From assembly GCF_000427665.1 (NCBI RefSeq), contig NZ_KE386572.1, forward strand, positions 5,332,373-5,396,372: a DNA stretch of 64,000 bases, in the 5' to 3' direction. How positions within the stretch are numbered: position 1 is the first letter of the stretch; every line of letters begins with the position of its first letter. Positions 17,796-25,227 of the stretch are shown one piece after another. The notes below the pieces were generated by a model. It was not told the DNA's origin and made no database searches. It was given only the letters and a program-made list of their open reading frames with translations. The position numbers and the translations under genes were made by a program. The DNA is from Geminicoccus roseus DSM 18922 (GTDB taxonomy: Bacteria; Pseudomonadota; Alphaproteobacteria; Geminicoccales; Geminicoccaceae).

Positions 17796-19163
17796 ATGCG
17801 GCAAATGATCCGGAAGCCGAGCCTGCCAGAGACCCTCCTTGCAGACGATTTTCGCGAGGAACCCTATTGGTGGGCAGCAGCCTCGCCCAAGCAGGGCGAC
17901 GGTAGCGCGCAAGCTGATCTGCCTCGGAAGGCGGATGTCGCGATCATCGGCGGCGGCATCACCGGCATGGTCGCGGCCCTGGATCTGGCGCGGGCCGGCG
18001 CCGAGGTCGTGGTCCTCGATGCGCAGGATATTGGCGAAGGCGCGGCACGCCGCAGCGCGGGCTTCCTGGGCAGGACCCTCAAGCGATCGGTGGACTGGCT
18101 CGCACACGCGCACGGCCGCTCCCATGCGGTGCAGGTCTATCGCGAGCTCGACGCCGCGCTGAAAGGCGTCGCCGCCCTGGTCGAGGCGGAGGGCATCGAT
18201 TGCCACCACACACTCTGCGGTCGGTTCGTGGCCGCCAACTCGCCGGCGCATTTCCGGGCGATGATTGCTGATCTGGAAGCGATGCGGCGCGAGGTCGGCT
18301 TCGACTACATGGTGGTCGAGAAGCACGAGCAGCATCGCGAGATCGTTTCGGACCGCTACTTTGGCGGCGCGGTGATCCCCGACCTCGGCTCGATCCATCC
18401 TGGCCTCTACCATGAGGGCCTGGTCCGGCGCGCCCAACAAGCCGGCGCACGCCTTCATCCTTTCACGGCGGTCGAGCGGGTCCAGCCGGGCGAGGGCCCC
18501 AAGCGGATCACCACCTCGCGCGGTTCGCTGACAGCGCGCGAGGTGGTGGTTGCGACCAATGGCTATACGAGCCGTGGCCTCGGATGGCATGCCCGGCGCG
18601 TCATTCCGTTTCGCGGGTTCATCATCGCGACCGAGATGCTGCCGGCTGGCTTGATCGAACGGGTGCTGCCCCGGCGGCGGACCTATCTCGATACCCGGAT
18701 CAACATCGACTTCATCCGCCCGGCGCCCGATTCCAACCGGATCCTTTTTGGTGGCTCGACCGGGACGCCCAGCGACACAGCGATGCCGCTTGCCGCCACG
18801 TTGCGCGACCGGCTTGTGTCGATCCTGCCTGATCTCGGCGGCGTCAGGCTCAGCCGCGCCTGGACCGGCCAATGTGCGGGCACGTTCGACTTCATGCCGC
18901 ATGTCGGCAAGCATGACGGCGTTCATTTCGGGCTTGGGTACAACTTCGCCGGCATTCCGATCGGAACGCATTTCGGTCGCCTGATCGCGCGTCGCATTCT
19001 CGGACGTCCCCATACCCCATCCGTCTTCGAGACCTCCCGTTTTCCGACAGCGCCCTTCTATAGCGGATCGCCCTGGTTCGTTCCTTTGGCGATGCGCTAC
19101 TTCGACTGGCACGACAAGCGCATCGCCGCGGAGCACGGGCCAGGCCGTGCCGTGCGAGCCTGA
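17796..19163 (+). CDS. FAD-dependent amine/amino acid oxidoreductase (DAO family)
   Basis: Flavoprotein of 455 residues of the D-amino-acid oxidase superfamily, closest in layout to gamma-glutamylputrescine oxidases and related secondary amine dehydrogenases. The FAD motif is ADVAIIGGGITGM (Gly-rich loop about residues 52-57), followed by the second ADP-binding strand VVVLDAQDIGEGAARRSAG. Late blocks are FIRPAPDSNRILFGGST and GLGYNFAGIPIGTHFGRL. It is divergent from the SDR/importer unit and followed 72 bases later by a BKACE gene. It would oxidise the C-N bond of an imported amine or a derivative. The exact substrate is unknown. Confidence 0.9.
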   Translation: MRQMIRKPSLPETLLADDFREEPYWWAAASPKQGDGSAQADLPRKADVAIIGGGITGMVAALDLARAGAEVVVLDAQDIGEGAARRSAGFLGRTLKRSVDWLAHAHGRSHAVQVYRELDAALKGVAALVEAEGIDCHHTLCGRFVAANSPAHFRAMIADLEAMRREVGFDYMVVEKHEQHREIVSDRYFGGAVIPDLGSIHPGLYHEGLVRRAQQAGARLHPFTAVERVQPGEGPKRITTSRGSLTAREVVVATNGYTSRGLGWHARRVIPFRGFIIATEMLPAGLIERVLPRRRTYLDTRINIDFIRPAPDSNRILFGGSTGTPSDTAMPLAATLRDRLVSILPDLGGVRLSRAWTGQCAGTFDFMPHVGKHDGVHFGLGYNFAGIPIGTHFGRLIARRILGRPHTPSVFETSRFPTAPFYSGSPWFVPLAMRYFDWHDKRIAAEHGPGRAVRA

Positions 19164-19235
19164 GGATCAGAGGCCGGCGGAACTGGCGCTGGAACGGTGT
19201 GCCCAATCTCCAGACAGGGCTGGAAGTAAAAGCTG

Positions 19236-20111
19236 ATGCAGAAAGAAACGATCATCACCTGCTCCGTCACCGGCAGCCTGACACGGCCCGAGGACAATCC
19301 CAATCTTCCGATCACGCCGGCGGAGATCGCGGCCTCAGCGCTTGAAGCCGCCGAGGCCGGTGCTGCGATCCTCCACCTTCATGTGCGCCATCCGGACGGA
19401 CGGCCGTCGATGGAGCTCGATCACTATCGGGAGCTTGTCGGGTTGATCCGGGACAAGAACGACGAGGTGATCCTCAACATAACGACGGGGCCCGGTGGAC
19501 GCTTCCAGCCCGGCGAGGCGGATCCCAAGGTGGCGGGCCCGCGCACCAATTTCGTCACCGCCGAACAACGGGTCGACCACATCCGCCACCTCCGGCCGGA
19601 GATCTGCACGCTCGACCTCAACACCATGACCTTTGGCAACGAGGTGGTGATCAACACGCCACCCTATGTGCGCAGGATGTCGGAGATCATCTATGACTGC
19701 GGCGTGCGGCCGGAGTTCGAGCTGTTCGACAGCGGCGACGTCGCTCTTCTCAATGATTTTCTTGCCGGCGGCATCTTCCGCGGCCCGCCGCTGGCCAGCC
19801 TCGTGCTGGGCGTCAAATATGGCTTCGCGGCCTCGCCCGAGACGATGCTCTACGCCCGCAACCTCCTGCCGCGCGGTGCCATCTGGACAGGGTTCGGCAT
19901 CGGCCGGGCTGCCTTCCCCATGCTGATGCAGTCCTTTCTCCTGAACGGCCATGTGCGGATCGGCATGGAGGACACGATCCGCATCTCCAGGACGGAACTC
20001 GTGCAAAGCAATGCCCAGCTTGTCGAGCGGGCACGCTGGCTTCTGGAAGGACTTGGAGCGGCGATCGCGAGCCCAGGTTCGGCAAGGGCGCAACTCGGAC
20101 TGACGACCTAG
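19236..20111 (+). CDS. Beta-keto acid cleavage enzyme (BKACE, DUF849/Kce family), copy 2
   Basis: Second BKACE of the island, 291 residues. Zn ligands His47 and His49 ([11 protein letters not shown]) and the C-terminal RIGMEDTIR reproduce the catalytic Arg-x3-Glu-Asp arrangement. It starts 72 bases after the FAD oxidase stop, presumably in one transcript. It differs clearly from copy 1, for example in the [19 protein letters not shown] region that shapes the substrate pocket, so the two probably cleave different beta-keto acids or act at different steps. Products would be acetoacetate and a CoA ester. Confidence 0.91.
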   Translation: MQKETIITCSVTGSLTRPEDNPNLPITPAEIAASALEAAEAGAAILHLHVRHPDGRPSMELDHYRELVGLIRDKNDEVILNITTGPGGRFQPGEADPKVAGPRTNFVTAEQRVDHIRHLRPEICTLDLNTMTFGNEVVINTPPYVRRMSEIIYDCGVRPEFELFDSGDVALLNDFLAGGIFRGPPLASLVLGVKYGFAASPETMLYARNLLPRGAIWTGFGIGRAAFPMLMQSFLLNGHVRIGMEDTIRISRTELVQSNAQLVERARWLLEGLGAAIASPGSARAQLGLTT

Positions 20112-20186
20112 CATGCTTCAGGGCATGCGGTTGAACTGGTTGTGTCGTCGGCCTTCCTGAGCCAGGCGGCTGCCGCCGTTGGCGGC
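20111..20186. terminator. Hairpins between the convergent BKACE and SDR genes
   Basis: GCATGC (20111-20116) can pair with GCATGC (20123-20128), loop TTCAGG, directly at the BKACE stop. Further on, GCCGCC (20172-20177) pairs with GGCGGC (20181-20186), loop GTT. Neither is followed by a T-run. They may end transcription from either side but are not classical intrinsic terminators. Confidence 0.3.
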
Positions 20187-20251
20187 CCAATCGCCGTCGC
20201 GGCGCCGGAGACTCCCGGAAGCCGCCGGCGCTGGTTTTGGACCGGCTGGTC

Positions 20252-20983
20252 CTACCATGGCGCCAAGCCCGCCGGCTCGACGAAGCGCCCGGAGACCGCA
20301 TTCTCGCCGAGCAGGGCGTACTCGACCGGCAGGTGCGCGCCCTGTTCGGGGGTCATCGTGCCGCGATGGCCGGTCAGGTCGGTCTTCACGTAGCCGGGGC
20401 ATACCGAGTTCACGGCGATGGCGGTGCCCTCCAGCTCTGCTGCGAGTTGCACGGTCAGCATGTTCAGCGCCGCCTTGGACGCGTTGTAGCCGATCAGGCG
20501 GGCCGAATAGTAGGGTGACGAGGGATCGCCGTTGATCGCCAGCGAGCCGAGCGTGCTCGCCAGGTTGACGATGCGGCCCGCTGGCGACTTGCGCAGCAGC
20601 GGCAGCATCGCCTGCGTCACGGCGAGCGTGCCGATGAAGTTCGTCTCCATGACCCGGCGCACGGCGGCCGTCGATGCCATGCCGGGCGGGCCGTCGGCGG
20701 CATCCGCGATGCCTGCATTGTTGACGAGGATATCGAGCCGGCCATGCCGCTCGGCGATCCACCGGGCAGCCGCGAGGATGGTCGACTCGTCGTCCAGATC
20801 GACCCGGACGGCTTCCACGCCCGGCCCGCCCGCCGACAACCCGGCCGCGGCCCGGCGGCCGCGCTCCTCGTCGCGCGACCCGACGATCACGGTCACGCCG
20901 GCTTTGCCGAGCTGGCGTGCGATTTCCAGCCCGATGCCCTTGTTGGCACCGGTGACAAGCGCAATGCGTGCAGTGTCGGCCAC
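20252..20983 (-). CDS. SDR family oxidoreductase, TetR-paired
   Basis: Short-chain dehydrogenase of 243 residues in the carbonyl-reductase-like group: start IALVTGANKGIGLEIARQL, NNAGIADAADG, Ser in VNLASTLGSL, catalytic pair in IGYNASKAAL, end SGRFVEPAGLAPW. It is divergent from the TetR gene with about 75 bases between the starts. That arrangement usually means the TetR represses it and itself, and that the SDR acts on the inducer or detoxifies a carbonyl. It is convergent with the BKACE gene and probably separate from that pathway. Confidence 0.9.
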   Translation of the reverse strand: MADTARIALVTGANKGIGLEIARQLGKAGVTVIVGSRDEERGRRAAAGLSAGGPGVEAVRVDLDDESTILAAARWIAERHGRLDILVNNAGIADAADGPPGMASTAAVRRVMETNFIGTLAVTQAMLPLLRKSPAGRIVNLASTLGSLAINGDPSSPYYSARLIGYNASKAALNMLTVQLAAELEGTAIAVNSVCPGYVKTDLTGHRGTMTPEQGAHLPVEYALLGENAVSGRFVEPAGLAPW

Positions 20984-21057
20984 GCGATTCTCCCTTCAGA
21001 TCCTGGCTCAGCGGCGCCATCAATCTAGGAAGGATCGTTCACCTTGCGGATTCGCCT

Positions 21058-21696
21058 ATGCATGCGCCGCCGCCACGTCATCTAAGTCCCCGGAAAAGGC
21101 CGCGTCAGGCACGGGCAGCCGTGACCGTGGACGCGATGCTGGAGGCGACCCCTCAGGTTCTGCTGTCCGAGGGGATCCCTCGGCTGACCACCACCCGGGT
21201 GGCGGAGCGCGCCGGGGTTTCGGTCGGGACGATGTACCAGTACTTCCCCCACAAGCAGGCGCTGCTGTATGCCCTGAACGAGCATTACCTGGACAGGGTC
21301 GCGCTGAGGGTGGAAGCGGCCTGCCGGGAGCATCGCGGCGCCTCCACCGCGGCCATGGTCGAAGCGCTCGTTGCTGCCTATTGGGAGGCGAAGACCGAGC
21401 GGAGCGATGTCACCCGCGCGCTGTACCGCTCGGTGGTCGAACTCGACAACGAATCGCTGGTCGAGGCATTCGCACAGCGCCTGGACACTGCAACGCTGGC
21501 GATGTTCGCCAGCGCATCGGACGCTGCCGGTAGGGATCTCACGCTGGCCAACACCACCCTCCTGTCGGCGATCTTCGGGACGGTGCGCAACGTGTTCGAG
21601 CGGAACCTGCCGACGCCCCTGCAGCAGGACATCCGCCGGCAGCTGGTGACCATGTGCCTCGCTTATCTGGAGGCTGTCCGAGCAAGAGAGGATTGA
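21058..21696 (+). CDS. TetR family transcriptional regulator
   Basis: DNA-binding repressor of about 212 residues. The helix-turn-helix spans about residues 20-65 (PRLTTTRVAERAGVSVGTMYQYFPHKQ), followed by an all-helical ligand domain. An in-frame extension begins at 20968, but MHAPPPRHLSPRKRP at 21058 is the natural start, leaving a 74-base divergent promoter region toward the SDR at 20983. No strong palindrome stands out there; AAGG and CCTT flank 21030-21045. Confidence 0.88.
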   Translation: MHAPPPRHLSPRKRPRQARAAVTVDAMLEATPQVLLSEGIPRLTTTRVAERAGVSVGTMYQYFPHKQALLYALNEHYLDRVALRVEAACREHRGASTAAMVEALVAAYWEAKTERSDVTRALYRSVVELDNESLVEAFAQRLDTATLAMFASASDAAGRDLTLANTTLLSAIFGTVRNVFERNLPTPLQQDIRRQLVTMCLAYLEAVRARED

Positions 21697-21722
21697 GAGA
21701 CGTCGCCGGATCTGGACCGCCC

Positions 21723-22160
21723 TCAAGCCGGCAGCAGCTTCTCCAGAAGCAGGTAGTTGATGCCGTCCTTCACCGTGTAGGTGATCTTGTCCGCGCAATG
21801 CATGATCAGCCGCAGGCCCATGCCGCTCTCGGGGAGGCTGTCCAGGTCGTCCGGGTCCACCTCGAACGGGGCGCTGCGCGCCCGCTCCAGGAGTTCGGGC
21901 GGGATGCTGGTGCCCTGATCGGCGATCCTGATGGCCACCCGGTCGTCGAGCAGTTCCACCGTGATCAGGATCGGCATGCCTGCCCGCTCGGCAAAGCCGT
22001 GCTCGATGACGTTGTTGACTGCCTCGACGAAGCCCAGCTCCAGTTCGTCCAGCGCTTCGGGGTCCAGGACCACAAGGCCGCACACACCGCGCAGGGCGGC
22101 CGCGGCCAGCGCGACTTGGGCGAGATCGCTCTCGATGGTGAACGTGATCCTCCGAGCCAT
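21723..22160 (-). CDS. Anti-sigma factor serine kinase (RsbW/SpoIIAB-like HATPase_c)
   Basis: Protein of 145 residues with a lone GHKL ATPase domain. The N box is VEAVNNVIEHGF, G1 IRIADQGTSIP and G2 ESGMGLRLIM. Such proteins bind a sigma factor or another target and phosphorylate an STAS antagonist. It is the last gene of a three-gene cassette with the STAS protein (23 bases upstream) and the PP2C response regulator, so it closes a partner-switching loop. No sigma factor gene lies in the window, so the output is encoded elsewhere or is not a sigma factor. Confidence 0.9.
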   Translation of the reverse strand: MARRITFTIESDLAQVALAAAALRGVCGLVVLDPEALDELELGFVEAVNNVIEHGFAERAGMPILITVELLDDRVAIRIADQGTSIPPELLERARSAPFEVDPDDLDSLPESGMGLRLIMHCADKITYTVKDGINYLLLEKLLPA

Positions 22161-22183
22161 GCCGGCCTCTGCCGCAGCGCTTG

Positions 22184-22552
22184 TCAGCTTTGCCGGATCG
22201 CGCTGGCCGCCTGCTCAGGCGTATCGTGCAGCTTCAGGACCCGGTCCAGGCGGGTGAGCTTCAAGAGCTTGAGGACCGCGCCGTGGGCGCCGCTGATGGC
22301 CAGGGTGCCCCGGCTGCCGACCGACTTCATGCAGGAGACGACCGCGCCAAGCGCGCTGCTGTCCATGAAGTCGACCTCCGCCAGGTCCAGCACGACATGG
22401 TGCTGGCCGGCCTCGACCTGGCGGGTGACGATCGTCTTGAACAAAGGCGCGGTGCTGGCCGTCAGCCGCTTGTGCAGGACCCGGACGATCAGGACGCCGT
22501 CCTGATCCCGTGCCTCGACCAGTTGGTCCTCTAGGCTCGCCGACCCGTTCAT
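22184..22552 (-). CDS. STAS domain anti-sigma factor antagonist (RsbV/SpoIIAA-like)
   Basis: STAS protein of 122 residues. The likely phospho-acceptor Ser lies in DFMDSSALGAVVS, the standard site phosphorylated by the RsbW-like kinase and dephosphorylated by the PP2C protein. Nine bases separate it from the phosphatase gene, and 23 from the kinase gene. When unphosphorylated it should bind the kinase and free its target. Confidence 0.91.
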   Translation of the reverse strand: MNGSASLEDQLVEARDQDGVLIVRVLHKRLTASTAPLFKTIVTRQVEAGQHHVVLDLAEVDFMDSSALGAVVSCMKSVGSRGTLAISGAHGAVLKLLKLTRLDRVLKLHDTPEQAASAIRQS

Positions 22553-22561
22553 GTCGCTTCC

Positions 22562-23812
22562 TCACTTTTTCTCGAGGACCAGTAGGGACACGTCGTCCTC
22601 ATAGGCCAGCCCGCCTCGCCACAGGCTCAGCTGCTCTCCCAGATCCTGTACCGCTACCGTGAGTGGCAGGTCCATGGAAATACCGACGGATGCCGCGAAG
22701 CGTTCCTCGGAATACAGCTCATCATTCGGCCCGCAGCATTCGATGATTCCGTCGGAATAGAGGACCAGGCGGTCGCCTGGCTGCAAGTCGATCTCGACAT
22801 TTTCGTAAACGGCATCCGGAAACAGTCCTACTACCGGGCCGCCGTCCCCGACCATCACCACCTCGCGGTCGGAGCGCCGGACGTGCAGCGGCGGCGGATG
22901 GCCCGCCTGGCAGAGCACCAGCCGGCCCGTCCCCTCGTCGACCAAGCCGAAGACCATGGTGAAGTAGGTCGCATCCTCGTCCGCCTGGAACCGCCGGTTC
23001 AGTTCCGCGACGATGGCGGCCGGATCCCACAGAGTTGCACCCCCGCTGTCCGGCCGGCCGCCGATCTGCAGCCCGCCCCCGGAAAGCAGCCGCTGCAGGG
23101 TGAAGGACAGAAGGGCGGCCGGAACGCCATGGCCGGCGACGTCGATCTGGAAGAACGCCAGCATGGTGGGGCCCTGCCGCACCACCCCGAACGTGTCGCC
23201 GCCGACATGGCTGGAGGGAAAGAACAGCCAGTCGAAGCGCAGGCCCGGCAGGTCGGCCGGACGGGGCAGAAGCCGCCGCTGGGCCAGGGCGGATGCTTCC
23301 AGGTCGCGCCTCAGCTGGGCATGGGCCGCCTCCAGCTCCTGGTTGGCGATGCTCAGCGTCTGGTTCTTCGTGGCGAGCTGGCGCTCCAGGTCGAGAACCC
23401 GCTGGCCCGCATGCAGGCGCACGCGCAGCTCCGCCAGGTCGGGCGGCTTGATCAGGAAGTCGTCGGCACCGGCTTCCATGCCCTCCACCAGGGCGGCGCT
23501 GTCGTTCCGGCCGGTGAGCAGAATGATGTAGACGTAGCTCCTGGCCTGTCTCTCGCGGATGCGCCGGCAAAGTTCCACGCCGTCGACGTTCGGCATCATC
23601 CAGTCGGAAACGATCAGGTTGATGGCCGAGCTTTCCAGGATATCCAGAGCCTCCTGGCCATCGCCGGCCACGGTGACGTCATAGCCGATGGCCTCCAGGA
23701 CCCCGGCCATCAGCTGCCGCATCTGGGGATCGTCCTCGGCCAGCAGCACCTGCGGCCGCCGCTTACTCGCTGCACTCGGCCGGCCGTCTGGCTGCCCGGA
23801 CTCGAAGATCAT
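22562..23812 (-). CDS. Response regulator with PP2C (SpoIIE/RsbU) phosphatase output
   Basis: Protein of about 416 residues. A receiver domain (phospho-acceptor Asp about residue 70 in LIVSDWMMPNVDG) is joined by a coiled coil (about 150-190, rich in Glu/Gln/Leu) to a PP2C-type phosphatase domain. Phosphatase motifs DVAGHGVPAALLS and LVLYSDGIIE are intact, whereas the usual GGDxxD reads GGDTFG. It should couple a histidine-kinase signal to dephosphorylation of the STAS protein. TTG at 23815 is an alternative start. The cognate kinase is not adjacent; the hybrid kinase at 40533 is far away and ends in its own Hpt. Confidence 0.9.
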   Translation of the reverse strand: MIFESGQPDGRPSAASKRRPQVLLAEDDPQMRQLMAGVLEAIGYDVTVAGDGQEALDILESSAINLIVSDWMMPNVDGVELCRRIRERQARSYVYIILLTGRNDSAALVEGMEAGADDFLIKPPDLAELRVRLHAGQRVLDLERQLATKNQTLSIANQELEAAHAQLRRDLEASALAQRRLLPRPADLPGLRFDWLFFPSSHVGGDTFGVVRQGPTMLAFFQIDVAGHGVPAALLSFTLQRLLSGGGLQIGGRPDSGGATLWDPAAIVAELNRRFQADEDATYFTMVFGLVDEGTGRLVLCQAGHPPPLHVRRSDREVVMVGDGGPVVGLFPDAVYENVEIDLQPGDRLVLYSDGIIECCGPNDELYSEERFAASVGISMDLPLTVAVQDLGEQLSLWRGGLAYEDDVSLLVLEKK

Positions 23813-23967
23813 CAATCAACAGTTCCAGCTACGAAATCGCCTGTTCCGGTGCTGGAACAGTACAGATGTCGGAGCTACTGCTCCTCGGGAAACAGTCTTG
23901 TCCATGTGGTCAGGCCGCACAAGCGAGCAGCCTGTCCCACCCCTCACCCTGGCAGCCTCCTCCCCCT

Positions 23968-25065
23968 TCAGCCGCGGAGCGCGCTGGCCACCGCCTCCCA
24001 GGCAGGCTTTTTCTGCATGCCGTCGGTGTAGAGGAGAGGACGGACCTGCAGGCCGTCCTTGCGGGGACGATAGGTGGCCAGCCAGCTGTGGATGTCGCTG
24101 AGGCCCCAGGTCACGGCCGCCACCGTGGCCGGAACGGCAAGGACGCAGCCGAGGATGGCCTGATAGGCCTCGGCCACCAGGGCATCGCGCACCGCGATGT
24201 CCGCCGGGGCATACTGGTCGGAGACATCGATCTCGGTGATCATGATCTTGAGACCGAGCGCTGCGACATCGTTGCAGAAGCGAGAGAGCACGTTCGGGTC
24301 GAAGTTCCGGATCGGCGCCTCGATATGCCCCTGCAGGCCCAGCGCATGCACCGGCACGCCCCGGGACACCAGCCGCTCCAGCATGCGCAGGGTCGCTGCG
24401 CGCTTCATGTCGCCACCGCCGGACGCATAGATCAGGCCGTAGTCATTATAGACCAGCATCGCGCCGGGATCGGCCGCAGCCGCGGCCTCGAAGGCGATCT
24501 GGATGTAATCGGGCCCGACGTTCTGCAACCAGGTCGTGTTGCGCAGGCCGCCCACGCCGGCCGGCGAGATGTCGATCGCCTCGTTCACCACGTCCCAGGA
24601 GTGGAGCTTGCCCTTGTAGCGCCCCGCGACGGCGTTGATGTGCCGCGTCAGCAGTTGCCGCCCGTTCCCTGGGTTGATCGCGTTCGGCAGCCAGTCCGGC
24701 AGGGACTGGTGCCAGACCAGGGTGTGCCCGCGGAACGCCATGCCGTTCTGCTGCGCGAACGCCAGGCGGCGGTCGACCGCCGAGAAGTCATAGACGCCCT
24801 GGGTCTTCTCGATGAAGCGCCACTTCATCTCATACTCGGGCACGACCAGCCCGGCATCCGCGACCACCACTTCCCGATAGGACTGACTGGTCGCGACCAG
24901 CGGGCCGATGGCGGTTCCGAACAGGATCCCCCGCTGCTTTGCCAGGGTCGACAAGGAGGGCACCTGCATGGCGGCGCCGCGAGCGGAGGCTGGTGCCAGC
25001 GACGTGGCCAGCAACGCGCCCCCGCCTGCCAGCCCGGCCTCGATCAGATGTCTGCGGTCGACCAT
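23968..25065 (-). CDS. Endo-1,4-beta-xylanase (GH10), exported
   Basis: Glycoside hydrolase family 10 enzyme of 365 residues that cuts xylan backbones. The acid/base Glu is in SWDVVNEAID (about E162) and the nucleophile in IMITEIDVSD (about E278). GHTLVWHQSLPDW and the NDYGL segment are family marks. The start ATG at 25065 has GGAG nine bases upstream and gives a signal peptide (hydrophobic GLAGGGALLATSLAPASA); the longer frame starting at 25194 is not supported. It is divergent from the GH3 glucosidase. Together they would take xylan or beta-glucan to monosaccharides. Confidence 0.93.
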   Translation of the reverse strand: MVDRRHLIEAGLAGGGALLATSLAPASARGAAMQVPSLSTLAKQRGILFGTAIGPLVATSQSYREVVVADAGLVVPEYEMKWRFIEKTQGVYDFSAVDRRLAFAQQNGMAFRGHTLVWHQSLPDWLPNAINPGNGRQLLTRHINAVAGRYKGKLHSWDVVNEAIDISPAGVGGLRNTTWLQNVGPDYIQIAFEAAAAADPGAMLVYNDYGLIYASGGGDMKRAATLRMLERLVSRGVPVHALGLQGHIEAPIRNFDPNVLSRFCNDVAALGLKIMITEIDVSDQYAPADIAVRDALVAEAYQAILGCVLAVPATVAAVTWGLSDIHSWLATYRPRKDGLQVRPLLYTDGMQKKPAWEAVASALRG

Positions 25066-25227
25066 GACATGCTCCAATCGGCTGGGTCGGCAGCGGGCTT
25101 GCTTCCGCCACAGCAGCGCCGCCATGCACAAGGAAATTCTTCCAGACTCTTGAAAAGTTACTCCGATAGGTGCCAGATTTTCTCCCTGGGCCATGGAGTT
25201 TTTTGTCAGATTCCGGAAAGGGCGAGA

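Noticed and set aside
17778-19136. Minus-strand open frame opposite the FAD oxidase
   Set aside because: The plus strand has a canonical FAD-binding start and family motifs; the antisense frame has none.
20118-21023. Minus-strand frame of 301 codons overlapping the SDR
   Set aside because: Same region read in another frame; the SDR frame at 20252-20983 carries all motifs.
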